Below are positions 6,754-13,376 of a DNA stretch of 20,181 nt, one piece after another; within the stretch, counting starts at the first letter, position 1, and the number at the start of each line of letters is the position of its first letter. The notes beneath the pieces are model-generated. The model saw only the letters and a program-made list of their open reading frames with translations, was not told the origin of the DNA and did not search any database. Where the stretch lies: NCBI GenBank assembly GCA_011321985.1, contig DROB01000463.1, positions 1-20,181 on the forward strand, in the 5' to 3' direction. The stretch is from Gammaproteobacteria bacterium (GTDB lineage: Bacteria; Pseudomonadota; Gammaproteobacteria; SZUA-229). The translations under genes and the position numbers were made by a program.

Positions 6754-7395
6754 ATGCAAGAAAATAAAAAACGATTTATAGAGCTGGCGATAAAATACCA
6801 GGTATTAAGGTTCGGTGAATTTACCCTGAAGTCCGGTCGCATCAGTCCGTATTTTTTTAATGCGGGTCTATTTAACAGCGGTTATGCTCTGGCAGAACTG
6901 GGCCGTTGTTACGCGCAGACCATTATCGAAAATAACATCGATTATGATGTTCTGTTCGGCCCGGCATATAAAGGGATACCCCTGGTCGCTGCCATCGCAT
7001 ACGCTCTATCCGCCGATCATGATATCGATAAGCCTTATTCGTTCAACCGTAAGGAGGCGAAAGATCATGGTGAGGGGGGGCTTATCGTCGGTTCCGAGTT
7101 AACGGGTAAGGTGTTGATCGTCGATGATGTGATCACCGCAGGCACGGCGATCCGTGAAGCTGTTGATATCATCACAGCGGAAGAGGCAGAAACATCAGCA
7201 GTATTGATTGCGCTTGACCGGCAGGAAAAAGGTAAGGGAGCGTTATCGGCGATTCAGGAGGTGGATCGAGATTATGGGATAAAGGTGTTCAGCATTATTA
7301 CTCTGTCGGATCTGATTACTTATCTGGAAGGGGATGATGTGTTTGGTCGGTATCTGGGGGTGATGCGGGATTATCGTAGCGAGTATGGTGTTTGA
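6754..7395 (+). CDS. pyrE: Orotate phosphoribosyltransferase
   Basis: The 213-residue protein is a type I phosphoribosyltransferase with the PRPP loop KVLIVDDVITAGT (119-131), the flexible loop FNRKEAKDHGEGG (97-109) and the N-terminal LKSGRISPYFFN (26-37) found in bacterial OPRTases. It joins orotate and PRPP to give OMP, the fifth step of pyrimidine synthesis. Length matches E. coli PyrE (213). The ATG at 6754 lies downstream of a TATACT -10-like hexamer (6719-6724) with no clear -35. No Shine-Dalgarno sequence is obvious. The gene stands alone on its strand and ends in a region with a long hairpin three bases after its TGA. Divergence from xthA is common in Gammaproteobacteria. Confidence 0.96.
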   Translation: MQENKKRFIELAIKYQVLRFGEFTLKSGRISPYFFNAGLFNSGYALAELGRCYAQTIIENNIDYDVLFGPAYKGIPLVAAIAYALSADHDIDKPYSFNRKEAKDHGEGGLIVGSELTGKVLIVDDVITAGTAIREAVDIITAEEAETSAVLIALDRQEKGKGALSAIQEVDRDYGIKVFSIITLSDLITYLEGDDVFGRYLGVMRDYRSEYGV

Positions 7396-7397
7396 TC

Positions 7398-7453
7398 TCT
7401 TCTTTTATTTGGGCATTGTGGGGCGAGACCCGCAATGCCTGGATAAAAGAAGA
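7398..7453 (+). ncRNA. 25-bp hairpin in the pyrE 3' region (structured RNA element)
   Basis: Bases 7398-7422 pair with 7429-7453 without a gap: 21 Watson-Crick and four wobble pairs around the loop GCGAGA. Every non-canonical pair is G-U when read as + strand RNA but would be A-C on the other strand, so the structure favours a + transcript, i.e. the pyrE mRNA tail. No T-run follows, so it is not a standard terminator; it could protect or process the mRNA end or stop transcription between pyrE and proB. The rest of 7454-7556 is A-rich with two short stems (GGGA/TCCC at 7477-7489 and CTGCC/GGCAG near 7507-7526) and no gene I can support. Confidence 0.6.
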
Positions 7454-7556
7454 AGTAAATATCAAGAAAAGAAAGGGAAAGCATCCCTCAACACAAAAAC
7501 CTATACACTGCCATGACGGCACGGCAGCCAGAAAACATGTAATCAACAGTATAAAA

Positions 7557-8693
7557 TTACAACAACACCAGATTATCGCGATGAATCAATTCAGCCTCAT
7601 TGATATAGCCGAGAATAGACTCTATCTGTTCACTGACCTGCCCTTTGATTAGCAGGCTTTCCTTGCTGTCATAGTTAACCAGCCCACGCGCGATCTCAGT
7701 GCCCTCATGGTCGATGCAGCTGACCACTTCACCACGTTGGAAATGGCCTTCGACTTTATTGACCCCGACGGCTAGCAGGCTGACTCCCGATTTCTGGAGT
7801 GCCTTACTCGCTCCGGCATCGAGAAACAGTCTCCCGGAAATTCTGAGTTGATTGGCAAGCCATTGTTTCCGCGCGGTCATCGGTTCATTATCCGTGGTTA
7901 GCAGAGTGCCGACGGCATCACCATGAGCGATTTTCAGCAGGATATCCTCTTCAGATCCACAGGCGATAACCGTCGTTGTACCTGATCTTGCCGCGCGTTG
8001 CGCAGCTGTAATCTTTGTCCGCATGCCACCCTGGCCGAGTGTGCCACCATCACCGGCCATGGCGCTGAGTCCGGGATTACTAGCAGATGACTGAGGGATC
8101 AGTTCGGCATCATCGTTGTTGCGAGGGTCTTTGTTAAACAGGCCCTGCTGGTCGGTGAGGATAATCAGTGTGTCTGCTTCGACCAGGTTGCTTACCAGTG
8201 CGGCGAGGGTGTCGTTGTCACCGAAGCGGATCTCATCAGTCGCTACCGTATCATTTTCATTTATGATCGGAATAGCACCGAGTTGAAGCAGGGTCTTGAG
8301 TGTGCTGCGGGCATTGAGATAGCGTTGACGGTTGCCCAGATCTTCATGTGTCAGCAGTACCTGGGCCGTGTGTATTCTGTGGTTTTTAAAACAGCTCTCG
8401 AAATGTTGTATCAGACCCATCTGGCCCAGTGCTGCCGCAGCCTGTAATTCGTGCAATGTGTGTGGCCGCTGGCTCCAGCCGATACGTGCCATACCCTCAG
8501 CAACTGCACCGGAAGACACCAGTAATACCTGCTTGCCTGTATCACGCAGCTCTGCGATCTGTTCAGCCCAGGACTGGATGGCTTCATGGTTCAGACCACG
8601 ACCATCATCGGTGATCAGTGAGCTGCCGATTTTTACCACCCAGCGTGTGGATTCGCCAACCGCTTTGCGTGTTGTAAGAGAGTCGGCGGTCAT
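7557..8693 (-). CDS. proB: Glutamate 5-kinase with PUA domain
   Basis: The 378-residue protein has an amino-acid kinase domain (about 17-265) with VVKIGSS (K21), SSGAV (60-64), INENDTV (144-150) and GQGGMRTK (220-227), then a C-terminal PUA domain (about 285-378) as in most bacterial ProB. It phosphorylates glutamate at the gamma position, the first step of proline synthesis, and is usually inhibited by proline. Its ATG overlaps the TGA of obgE by one base (TGATG), so it is the second gene of an obgE-proB unit, an arrangement frequent in Gammaproteobacteria. proA, the next enzyme, is not in the window. No strong terminator is seen after it. Confidence 0.96.
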   Translation of the reverse strand: MTADSLTTRKAVGESTRWVVKIGSSLITDDGRGLNHEAIQSWAEQIAELRDTGKQVLLVSSGAVAEGMARIGWSQRPHTLHELQAAAALGQMGLIQHFESCFKNHRIHTAQVLLTHEDLGNRQRYLNARSTLKTLLQLGAIPIINENDTVATDEIRFGDNDTLAALVSNLVEADTLIILTDQQGLFNKDPRNNDDAELIPQSSASNPGLSAMAGDGGTLGQGGMRTKITAAQRAARSGTTTVIACGSEEDILLKIAHGDAVGTLLTTDNEPMTARKQWLANQLRISGRLFLDAGASKALQKSGVSLLAVGVNKVEGHFQRGEVVSCIDHEGTEIARGLVNYDSKESLLIKGQVSEQIESILGYINEAELIHRDNLVLL

Positions 8694-9793
8694 CAGTTCT
8701 GTTCTTCTTCCTGTTCTATCTCGATTTTTGAGTAAGGATCGTTTTCGCTGCTGTTCTGTTCCTGTAGTTTTTCTCGGTCGGTTTCCCGATACGCCTCCAG
8801 CTGTTTCATGATATCGAAGGCCAGGGTTTCTGTGCCTGTCTTGCTGAGAGCGGAGATGATGTATACGGGGCCCTTCCAGTTTAGCTGCTGGACAATATCA
8901 TCCCGCCGGGTTTTTATCGTTTCATCATCGAGTAGATCTGTTTTATTTAATACCAGCCAGCGCGGTTTCTGCGCGAGATCATGACTGTAATTATCCAGTT
9001 CATTAATAATGGTTCTGGCCTCATCGACCGGGTCACTGCCATCAAAGGGGGCCAGGTCAACGATGTGCAATAACAGCTGTGTACGTGACAGGTGTTTTAG
9101 AAATTGTATGCCCAGGCCTGCTCCTTCCGAGGCTCCCTCGATGATGCCGGGAATATCGGCCACCACAAAACTCTGGTTTATACCCACGCGTACGACTCCC
9201 AGATTGGGGAATAAAGTGGTAAACGGGTAATTGGCCACTTTGGGTTTCGCGGAGGAGACGGCGCGGATAAAGGTGGATTTACCGGCATTGGGTAATCCGA
9301 GCAGACCGACATCGGCCAGCACTTTCAGTTCGAGGCGTAAATTACGTCGTTCACCTGCCGAACCGGGCGTACACTTTCTGGGAGCCTGATTGATCGAGCT
9401 CTTGTATCGCGCATTGCCCAGGCCATGGAAACCACCCTGGGCTACCTTGATCTGTTGCTCATTTCTGGTTATGTCACCGATGAGCTCATCGATGTCATCG
9501 TCATAGATCAAGGTGCCGATGGGCACGGGGATATACAGATTATCACCGCCGGGACCGGTCATTTTCTGACCACCGCCCCGGATGCCTGACTGGGCGGTGT
9601 AGGTTCGCACATGGCGAAAGTCAGCCAGTGTATTGATATCGTGATCACCGACCAGATAAACGCTACCGCCATTGCCGCCGTCACCACCGTCAGGGCCGCC
9701 GAACTGGATATATTTTTCCCGGCGAAAGCTGACCACGCCGGTTCCGCCATCACCGGCAATAACACTTATGGTTGCTTCATCGACAAAACGCAT
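8693..9793 (-). CDS. obgE: Obg/CgtA family GTPase
   Basis: The 366-residue protein has the glycine-rich Obg fold (1-158; GGPDGGDGGNGGS and GIRGGGQKMTGPGGD) and a G domain with GLPNAGKST (166-174), switch TT (192-193), DIPG (213-216) and NKTD (283-286). The C terminus is short and acidic (ending IEQEEEQN), as in gammaproteobacterial members. Obg associates with the 50S subunit late in assembly and interacts genetically and physically with SpoT, also encoded here. ATG 9793 is the conserved MRFVDEA start. The gene is separated from rpmA by a terminator and a REP-like cluster, so it probably needs its own promoter; a -10-like TAGAAT is at 9909-9904 on its strand without a good -35. Translationally coupled to proB. 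Confidence 0.96.
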   Translation of the reverse strand: MRFVDEATISVIAGDGGTGVVSFRREKYIQFGGPDGGDGGNGGSVYLVGDHDINTLADFRHVRTYTAQSGIRGGGQKMTGPGGDNLYIPVPIGTLIYDDDIDELIGDITRNEQQIKVAQGGFHGLGNARYKSSINQAPRKCTPGSAGERRNLRLELKVLADVGLLGLPNAGKSTFIRAVSSAKPKVANYPFTTLFPNLGVVRVGINQSFVVADIPGIIEGASEGAGLGIQFLKHLSRTQLLLHIVDLAPFDGSDPVDEARTIINELDNYSHDLAQKPRWLVLNKTDLLDDETIKTRRDDIVQQLNWKGPVYIISALSKTGTETLAFDIMKQLEAYRETDREKLQEQNSSENDPYSKIEIEQEEEQN

Positions 9794-9829
9794 TCTGGTT
9801 TTCCTGTTTTTGGTGTGCGCATGCTGGCA

Positions 9830-9888
9830 ATCGCGCTTTACAAAGCACTCCTACAGGGTGCGGCAGGAGCAAAATTTATTCCGCGATC
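9830..9888. repeat. Two inverted REP-like elements (BIME-like)
   Basis: On the minus strand 9854-9830 reads GTAGGAG, 13 bases, GCGAT; on the plus strand 9863-9887 reads GCAGGAG, 13 bases, GCGAT. The two have the same layout, face opposite ways and are eight bases apart. In the first, the inner bases form a GYGCTTT/AAAGCGC hairpin. A GTAG/GCAG head plus imperfect palindrome is the architecture of REP elements mobilised by RAYT transposases. The pair lies in the leader of obgE. No transposase is in view. Confidence 0.6.
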
Positions 9889-9944
9889 TGTGCCAGAGCG
9901 TTGATTCTACTGTTAGTTGCTTAAAATAAAAAACCGAAGTGCCC

Positions 9945-10059
9945 CTTACCTGCTTCCCTGTAGGCAAAGCTTCCGCTCCTGCTCACGCCTCTTACCTACT
10001 TCCCTGTAGGCAAAGCTACCGCTCCTGCTCGCGCCCCTTACCTACTTCCCTGTAGGCAA
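9945..10059. repeat. 46-bp tandem repeat, 2.5 copies
   Basis: Units at 9945-9990, 9991-10036 and a half unit 10037-10059 start CTTACCTRCTTCCCTGTAGG and differ at only a few positions. Copies are directly joined. The minus strand of each full unit contains GCAGGAG, the same head as the neighbouring REP-like element, so the array may be a rearranged REP cluster. It fills the space between the rpmA terminator and the likely obgE promoter. It carries no open frame I would support. Confidence 0.8.
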
Positions 10060-10060
10060 T

Positions 10061-10085
10061 AAAAAAGCCCCATGCGGGGCTTTTA
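10061..10085 (-). terminator. Bidirectional-looking intrinsic terminator after rpmA
   Basis: GCCCC (10067-10071) and GGGGC (10076-10080) form a stem around ATGC, with six A before (10061-10066) and TTTTA after. On the minus strand this is a stem followed by six T, ending the rplU-rpmA transcript about 28 bases after the rpmA stop. Confidence 0.88.
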
Positions 10086-10108
10086 TAACCGCAGTGGTTA
10101 AGTTGTCC

Positions 10109-10369
10109 CTAGCTTGCAGGTGTCACACTGATCGTTCTACGGTTGAGCGGGCCACGTGTTTCAAAAAGCACCTGACCGTCTGTTTTGGCAAACAGGGTAT
10201 GGTCGCGACCCATGCCTACATTTACACCAGCGTGGAATTGTGTGCCGCGTTGACGTACGAGGATATTACCTGCAACGACGGCCTGACCGCCAAATTTCTT
10301 TACGCCAAGTCGTTTCGATTGTGACTCGCGTCCGTTTTTGGTACTACCGGCTGCTTTTTTATGTGCCAT
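10109..10369 (-). CDS. rpmA: 50S ribosomal protein L27
   Basis: The 86-residue protein begins MAHKKAAGSTKNGRESQSKRLGVKKFGG, the conserved L27 N terminus that reaches the peptidyl transferase centre; VVAGNILVRQRGT and HAGVNVGMGRDHTLFA complete the family pattern. Length is typical (about 85). It lies 12 bp after rplU on the same strand and is followed by a strong terminator, so the pair forms a ribosomal-protein operon expressed from the rplU promoter. No N-terminal cleavage extension of the kind seen in Firmicutes is present. Confidence 0.97.
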   Translation of the reverse strand: MAHKKAAGSTKNGRESQSKRLGVKKFGGQAVVAGNILVRQRGTQFHAGVNVGMGRDHTLFAKTDGQVLFETRGPLNRRTISVTPAS

Positions 10370-10381
10370 TGTTCAGTGCTC

Positions 10382-10693
10382 CTAAGCAGAGATGCCGGTT
10401 ACTTCGATCTCAGTATAGTACTGACGATGACCGGTTCTTTTTTGATGATGTTTACGACGTCTGAATTTCATGATCTCGACTTTTTTGGCGCGACCATGTG
10501 ATTTGATGGTCGCGGTGACTTTGCCGCCATCGACGTAAGGTGCGCCGATATTGATGTTGTCACCGTCAGCGATCAGCAGCACTTTGTCTAAGTCGACAGT
10601 TGCGCCCTCTTCAGCGTCCAGTTTCTCAATGCGACATACATCGCCCTGAGCCAGTTTGTATTGTTTTCCACCAGTACTGATTACAGCGTACAT
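10382..10693 (-). CDS. rplU: 50S ribosomal protein L21
   Basis: The 103-residue protein MYAVISTGGKQYKL... matches bacterial L21 in length and pattern, with the C-terminal KFRRRKHHQKRTGHRQ rRNA-binding stretch. I chose ATG 10693 because it gives the family start and GGAG lies seven bases before it; a longer frame to 10759 would include the promoter -35 and -10. It is the first gene of rplU-rpmA and divergent from ispB, as in many Gammaproteobacteria. Confidence 0.97.
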   Translation of the reverse strand: MYAVISTGGKQYKLAQGDVCRIEKLDAEEGATVDLDKVLLIADGDNINIGAPYVDGGKVTATIKSHGRAKKVEIMKFRRRKHHQKRTGHRQYYTEIEVTGISA

Positions 10694-10730
10694 GGGTGTT
10701 CTCCGAAATATCGTGACAGAAAGGGCGCGA

Positions 10731-10759
10731 ATTATACGTGGTTGGTCGGGTTCTGACAA
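10731..10759 (-). promoter_or_regulatory. Sigma-70 promoter of rplU-rpmA
   Basis: On the minus strand TTGTCA (10759-10754), a 17-base spacer and a perfect TATAAT (10736-10731) form a near-consensus promoter. The start should be near 10724, giving a leader of about 31 bases, as expected for a strongly expressed ribosomal operon. Confidence 0.85.
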
Positions 10760-10822
10760 GTATGAAAGCGGGGAATTTATAAGATAATTGGCGGAATTTA
10801 TCCCTGATTCTGACCGAATGGC

Positions 10823-10851
10823 TTGACCTGCCGGCGCGGACTACATAGGAT
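10823..10851 (+). promoter_or_regulatory. Sigma-70 promoter of ispB
   Basis: TTGACC (10823-10828), a 17-base spacer and TAGGAT (10846-10851) form a plausible promoter with a five-of-six -35 and a four-of-six -10. Transcription would begin near 10858, leaving only about 14 bases before the GTG at 10872, or about 62 before the TTG at 10920. Confidence 0.65.
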
Positions 10852-10871
10852 TCGCACTCCTTATCAATTAC

Positions 10872-11921
10872 GTGATCGCTCTAACAGGTCGATCCGGTAG
10901 ATTTTCTGGCGTATTTATTTTGTCTGAAGTAGAAAATAAGCAGGCTGAGCAGCTGAGTTTTGATGATGTGATTGCCCTTTGTCAGTCTGATATGCAGGCC
11001 GTTGACCTGGTCATCCACCAGCGATTGAGCTCTGATGTCGCGCTGGTCAATCAACTAAGTCACTATATTGTCAATTCCGGTGGCAAGCGGCTGCGCCCGT
11101 TAATAGCCATATTGTCAGCAAAAGTCTTTGCTTATCAGGGTGATATGCATTATCTGATGGCCGCGATTATCGAATTTATTCACACCGCGACATTGTTACA
11201 TGATGATGTGGTCGATGAATCCGATCTGCGCCGGGGTAATGAGACAGCAAATGCACTATTCGGAAATGCGGCCAGCGTGCTGGTTGGCGATTTTCTGTAT
11301 TCCCGGGCTTTTGAGATGATGGTGGATGTGGATGACATGCGGGTGATGAAGATACTCGCCACCACCACCAACGTGATAGCCGAGGGAGAAGTCATGCAGC
11401 TGATGAATGTGCATGATGCCGAGATCAGCGAGGAAAAGTATCTGGAAGTAATCTATTGTAAGACCGCCCGGTTATTCGAAGCGGCGACCCAGCTGGGTGC
11501 TATCCTGTGCAACCGCAGTGATGAGGAAGAGCGGGCGATGGCGACATACGGCCGGCATCTGGGAACGGCGTTTCAATTGATCGATGATGTTATGGATTAC
11601 AGTTCCAGCAGTGATGCAATGGGCAAAAATGTGGGAGATGATCTGGCTGAGGGAAAGCCGACATTACCCCTGATCTATGCCATGACACAGGGTACGTCTG
11701 AACAGGCCTCATCGATCAAAGCTGCTATCGAAAAAGGCGGTTATGAGCATATCGATGAAGTACAGCTTATCATCCAGCAGACCGGTGCCCTGGAGTATGC
11801 TGAAGCAATGGCACAGGAACAGGCGCAGCTGGCCATCGATTCGCTATCGTGCCTGCCCGATTCAGAAGATAAGATGCTTTTAGAGAGTATTGCGCGACTG
11901 TCTGTGTACCGTAATCATTAA
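10872..11921 (+). CDS. ispB: Long-chain polyprenyl (octaprenyl) diphosphate synthase
   Basis: The 349-residue protein is a trans-prenyl synthase with the first aspartate-rich motif DDVVD (111-115) in FIHTATLLHDDVVDESDLRRG, the second DDVMD (238-242), and SGGKRLRP (69-76) for diphosphate binding. Small residues ahead of the first motif fit a long product, and the whole resembles E. coli IspB, which makes the C40 side chain of ubiquinone and menaquinone; the exact chain length cannot be read. The start is uncertain: GTG 10872 has no Shine-Dalgarno sequence and only a very short leader, while an in-frame TTG at 10920 would give 333 residues, closer to E. coli (323), but also lacks a clear ribosome site. 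Divergent from rplU. Confidence 0.93.
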   Translation: MIALTGRSGRFSGVFILSEVENKQAEQLSFDDVIALCQSDMQAVDLVIHQRLSSDVALVNQLSHYIVNSGGKRLRPLIAILSAKVFAYQGDMHYLMAAIIEFIHTATLLHDDVVDESDLRRGNETANALFGNAASVLVGDFLYSRAFEMMVDVDDMRVMKILATTTNVIAEGEVMQLMNVHDAEISEEKYLEVIYCKTARLFEAATQLGAILCNRSDEEERAMATYGRHLGTAFQLIDDVMDYSSSSDAMGKNVGDDLAEGKPTLPLIYAMTQGTSEQASSIKAAIEKGGYEHIDEVQLIIQQTGALEYAEAMAQEQAQLAIDSLSCLPDSEDKMLLESIARLSVYRNH

Positions 11922-12072
11922 AAATAATATTTTAGCCATGGTCGTATGTCAGAGAGACAAAAAACGTTTCTTTGCCTGTCACGAGGATAGTTTTGTTTTT
12001 AGCCTCTTTTTGTATCAAATCTTGCTAGAATAGGCGGCTGGTTGTGGCAAATTTGAGTAATAGGACTGTTCA

Positions 12073-12684
12073 GTGACAAAAGGCACGCTTTATGTAATTT
12101 CTGCTGCATCGGGCGCAGGCAAGACTTCGTTGGTCAGTGCCGTGCTGGAGAGGGTGCCGGATGTCGAGGTCTCAGTCTCCCATACCACCCGGGCACCACG
12201 TGAAGGGGAAGTGGATGGGGTGAATTACCACTTTGTCGATATGGACCGGTTTGAAGCGATGGTCGAGGCAGGTGACTTTTTTGAGTCAGCCCAGGTATTT
12301 GGTAATATGTATGGCACCTCGCGACAACATATCCAGGAGCGTTTGCTTAAAGGCAAAGATGTTATCCTGGAGATCGACTGGCAGGGTGCGCGGCAGATAA
12401 GACAGCTGATGGCAGATTGCAAGTCGATCTATGTCGCCCCACCTTCGATAGCCACTCTGCGAGAACGGTTGATTTCTCGTGCTCAGGATGATGAAGCAGT
12501 TATCGACAAGCGCATGAAAGAAGCCGTCAGTGAGATGTCGCACTATGCTGAGTTTGAGTATCTGGTCATCAATGATGATTTTGACGAGGCATGCGATAAC
12601 CTGTCAGCTATAATCGTGGCCGAACGTATGTTGCTGGTACATCAACAACATAAACACGCAGGATTACTGGCAGAGTTATTATGA
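12073..12684 (+). CDS. gmk: Guanylate kinase
   Basis: The 203-residue protein has the P-loop ASGAGKTS (12-19), the GMP-binding SHTTRAPREGEVDGVNYHF (36-54) and the lid region around VILEIDWQGARQIR. It converts GMP to GDP with ATP. The start is GTG 12073, preceded at seven bases by AGGA; MTKGTLYVISAASG is the usual family N terminus. It heads the gmk-rpoZ-spoT cluster; the preceding 151 bp contain no gene, and a -10-like TAGAAT (12026-12031) is the only promoter trace I see. GMP kinases are (p)ppGpp targets in some bacteria, though the gammaproteobacterial enzyme is reported to be weakly sensitive. Confidence 0.96.
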   Translation: MTKGTLYVISAASGAGKTSLVSAVLERVPDVEVSVSHTTRAPREGEVDGVNYHFVDMDRFEAMVEAGDFFESAQVFGNMYGTSRQHIQERLLKGKDVILEIDWQGARQIRQLMADCKSIYVAPPSIATLRERLISRAQDDEAVIDKRMKEAVSEMSHYAEFEYLVINDDFDEACDNLSAIIVAERMLLVHQQHKHAGLLAELL

Positions 12685-12785
12685 GCTGTCGGCAGAGTGC
12701 TGCAGGATAAATGAGAGGTCAGGGTATGTGTGCCGTGACTTGAAGTAACTTAAAATTCAACTTATTAGAGTACTGGAGAATAAAT

Positions 12786-13091
12786 ATGGCACGTCTAACC
12801 GTAGAAGATTGCCTGGACAACGTAGAGAATCGTTTTGAGCTGGTGCTGGTCGCAGCCCAGCGTGCACGTCAGTTAGCGATGGGAGCAGAGCCCCTGGTGC
12901 CGTTAGATAACGACAAACCGACCGTATTGGCGCTGCGCGAAATAGCCGAAAATTTGATCAATAAGGCGATTCTGGAAGCTCCGGAAGAAACACCGATGGA
13001 AGACATCGAGGCGATGATCGAAGGCGACCTGTCTGCAGAGCTCGAAAACAGTTTGAAAGAACATCTTCAGGCTAACCTGAAAGATAGCTAG
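12786..13091 (+). CDS. rpoZ: RNA polymerase omega subunit
   Basis: The 101-residue protein MARLTVEDCLDNVENRFELVLVAAQRARQL... matches omega over its conserved first 60 residues, including the MxR start motif that in E. coli contributes to ppGpp site 1 on RNA polymerase. The C-terminal part is acidic and variable, as usual. Omega helps beta-prime fold and join the core. GGAG lies seven bases before the ATG. It follows gmk by 101 bp and precedes spoT by 284 bp rather than being tightly coupled as in E. coli. Confidence 0.96.
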   Translation: MARLTVEDCLDNVENRFELVLVAAQRARQLAMGAEPLVPLDNDKPTVLALREIAENLINKAILEAPEETPMEDIEAMIEGDLSAELENSLKEHLQANLKDS

Positions 13092-13136
13092 GATGTCTGA
13101 ATCGAGCAGATCGTGATTGAAAAGTTCTGATTCAAG

Positions 13137-13376
13137 GTGTGGAACGCACGCAGTAGCAGGGCTATTGCGAAGTTTCACAACGTGGATGCAGGGCATATAA
13201 TTGCGGGATGTCGATTCATGACTTATTCAGAGGTTCTCTGGTCGACGCATTCATTTGAGGGTCCACTCTGGATAAATGATAATAGAGGTGCCCTAAAGTC
13301 GATTATCGATGAGCACATCGAATACATATACTATATGTGTTTGATGTGCTCATTTTTTTGCCTTAACATGAGCTGA
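13137..13376 (+). other. Upstream open frame with stop overlapping the spoT start
   Basis: A 79-codon frame from GTG 13137, or 52 codons from ATG at 13218, runs through the hairpin and ends with TGA at 13374-13376, overlapping the spoT ATG as TGATG. The last 13 residues are MCLMCSFFCLNMS, with three Cys and three Met. A GGGA lies eight bases before the internal ATG. The composition does not look like a conserved protein and I recognise no family. If translated, ribosomes would melt the terminator-like hairpin and couple to spoT. Real translation is unproven. Confidence 0.3.
13309..13359 (+). terminator. Long terminator-like hairpin just upstream of spoT
   Basis: ATGAGCACATC (13309-13319) pairs perfectly with GATGTGCTCAT (13343-13353); inside, about nine more pairs (two wobble) extend the stem to a loop near 13329-13333. 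Seven T follow (13353-13359). This would terminate transcripts arriving from rpoZ, yet it lies only 16 bases before the spoT ATG and no promoter fits between. The rest of the 13092-13308 gap holds no promoter or gene I can support firmly. Confidence 0.75.

Noticed and set aside
7316..7546. 76-codon frame on - between proB and pyrE
   Set aside because: It overlaps pyrE antisense and the hairpin; no ribosome site and no recognisable domain.
7392..7652. 86-codon frame on + between pyrE and proB
   Set aside because: It overlaps pyrE, runs through the hairpin and into the antisense of proB, and its composition is low-complexity and Lys/His-rich with no family.
9945..10059. Direct repeats resembling a short CRISPR array
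   Set aside because: The 46-bp copies are joined directly with no unique spacers, and there are no cas genes; it is a tandem repeat.
12740..12768. TTGAAG-N17-TATTAG as a dedicated rpoZ promoter
   Set aside because: The implied transcript start would fall on the Shine-Dalgarno sequence at 12775, leaving too short a leader.
13137..13376. 79-codon frame as an ordinary protein gene between rpoZ and spoT
   Set aside because: GTG start without ribosome site, no family, and a hairpin inside; kept only as a possible regulatory upstream frame.
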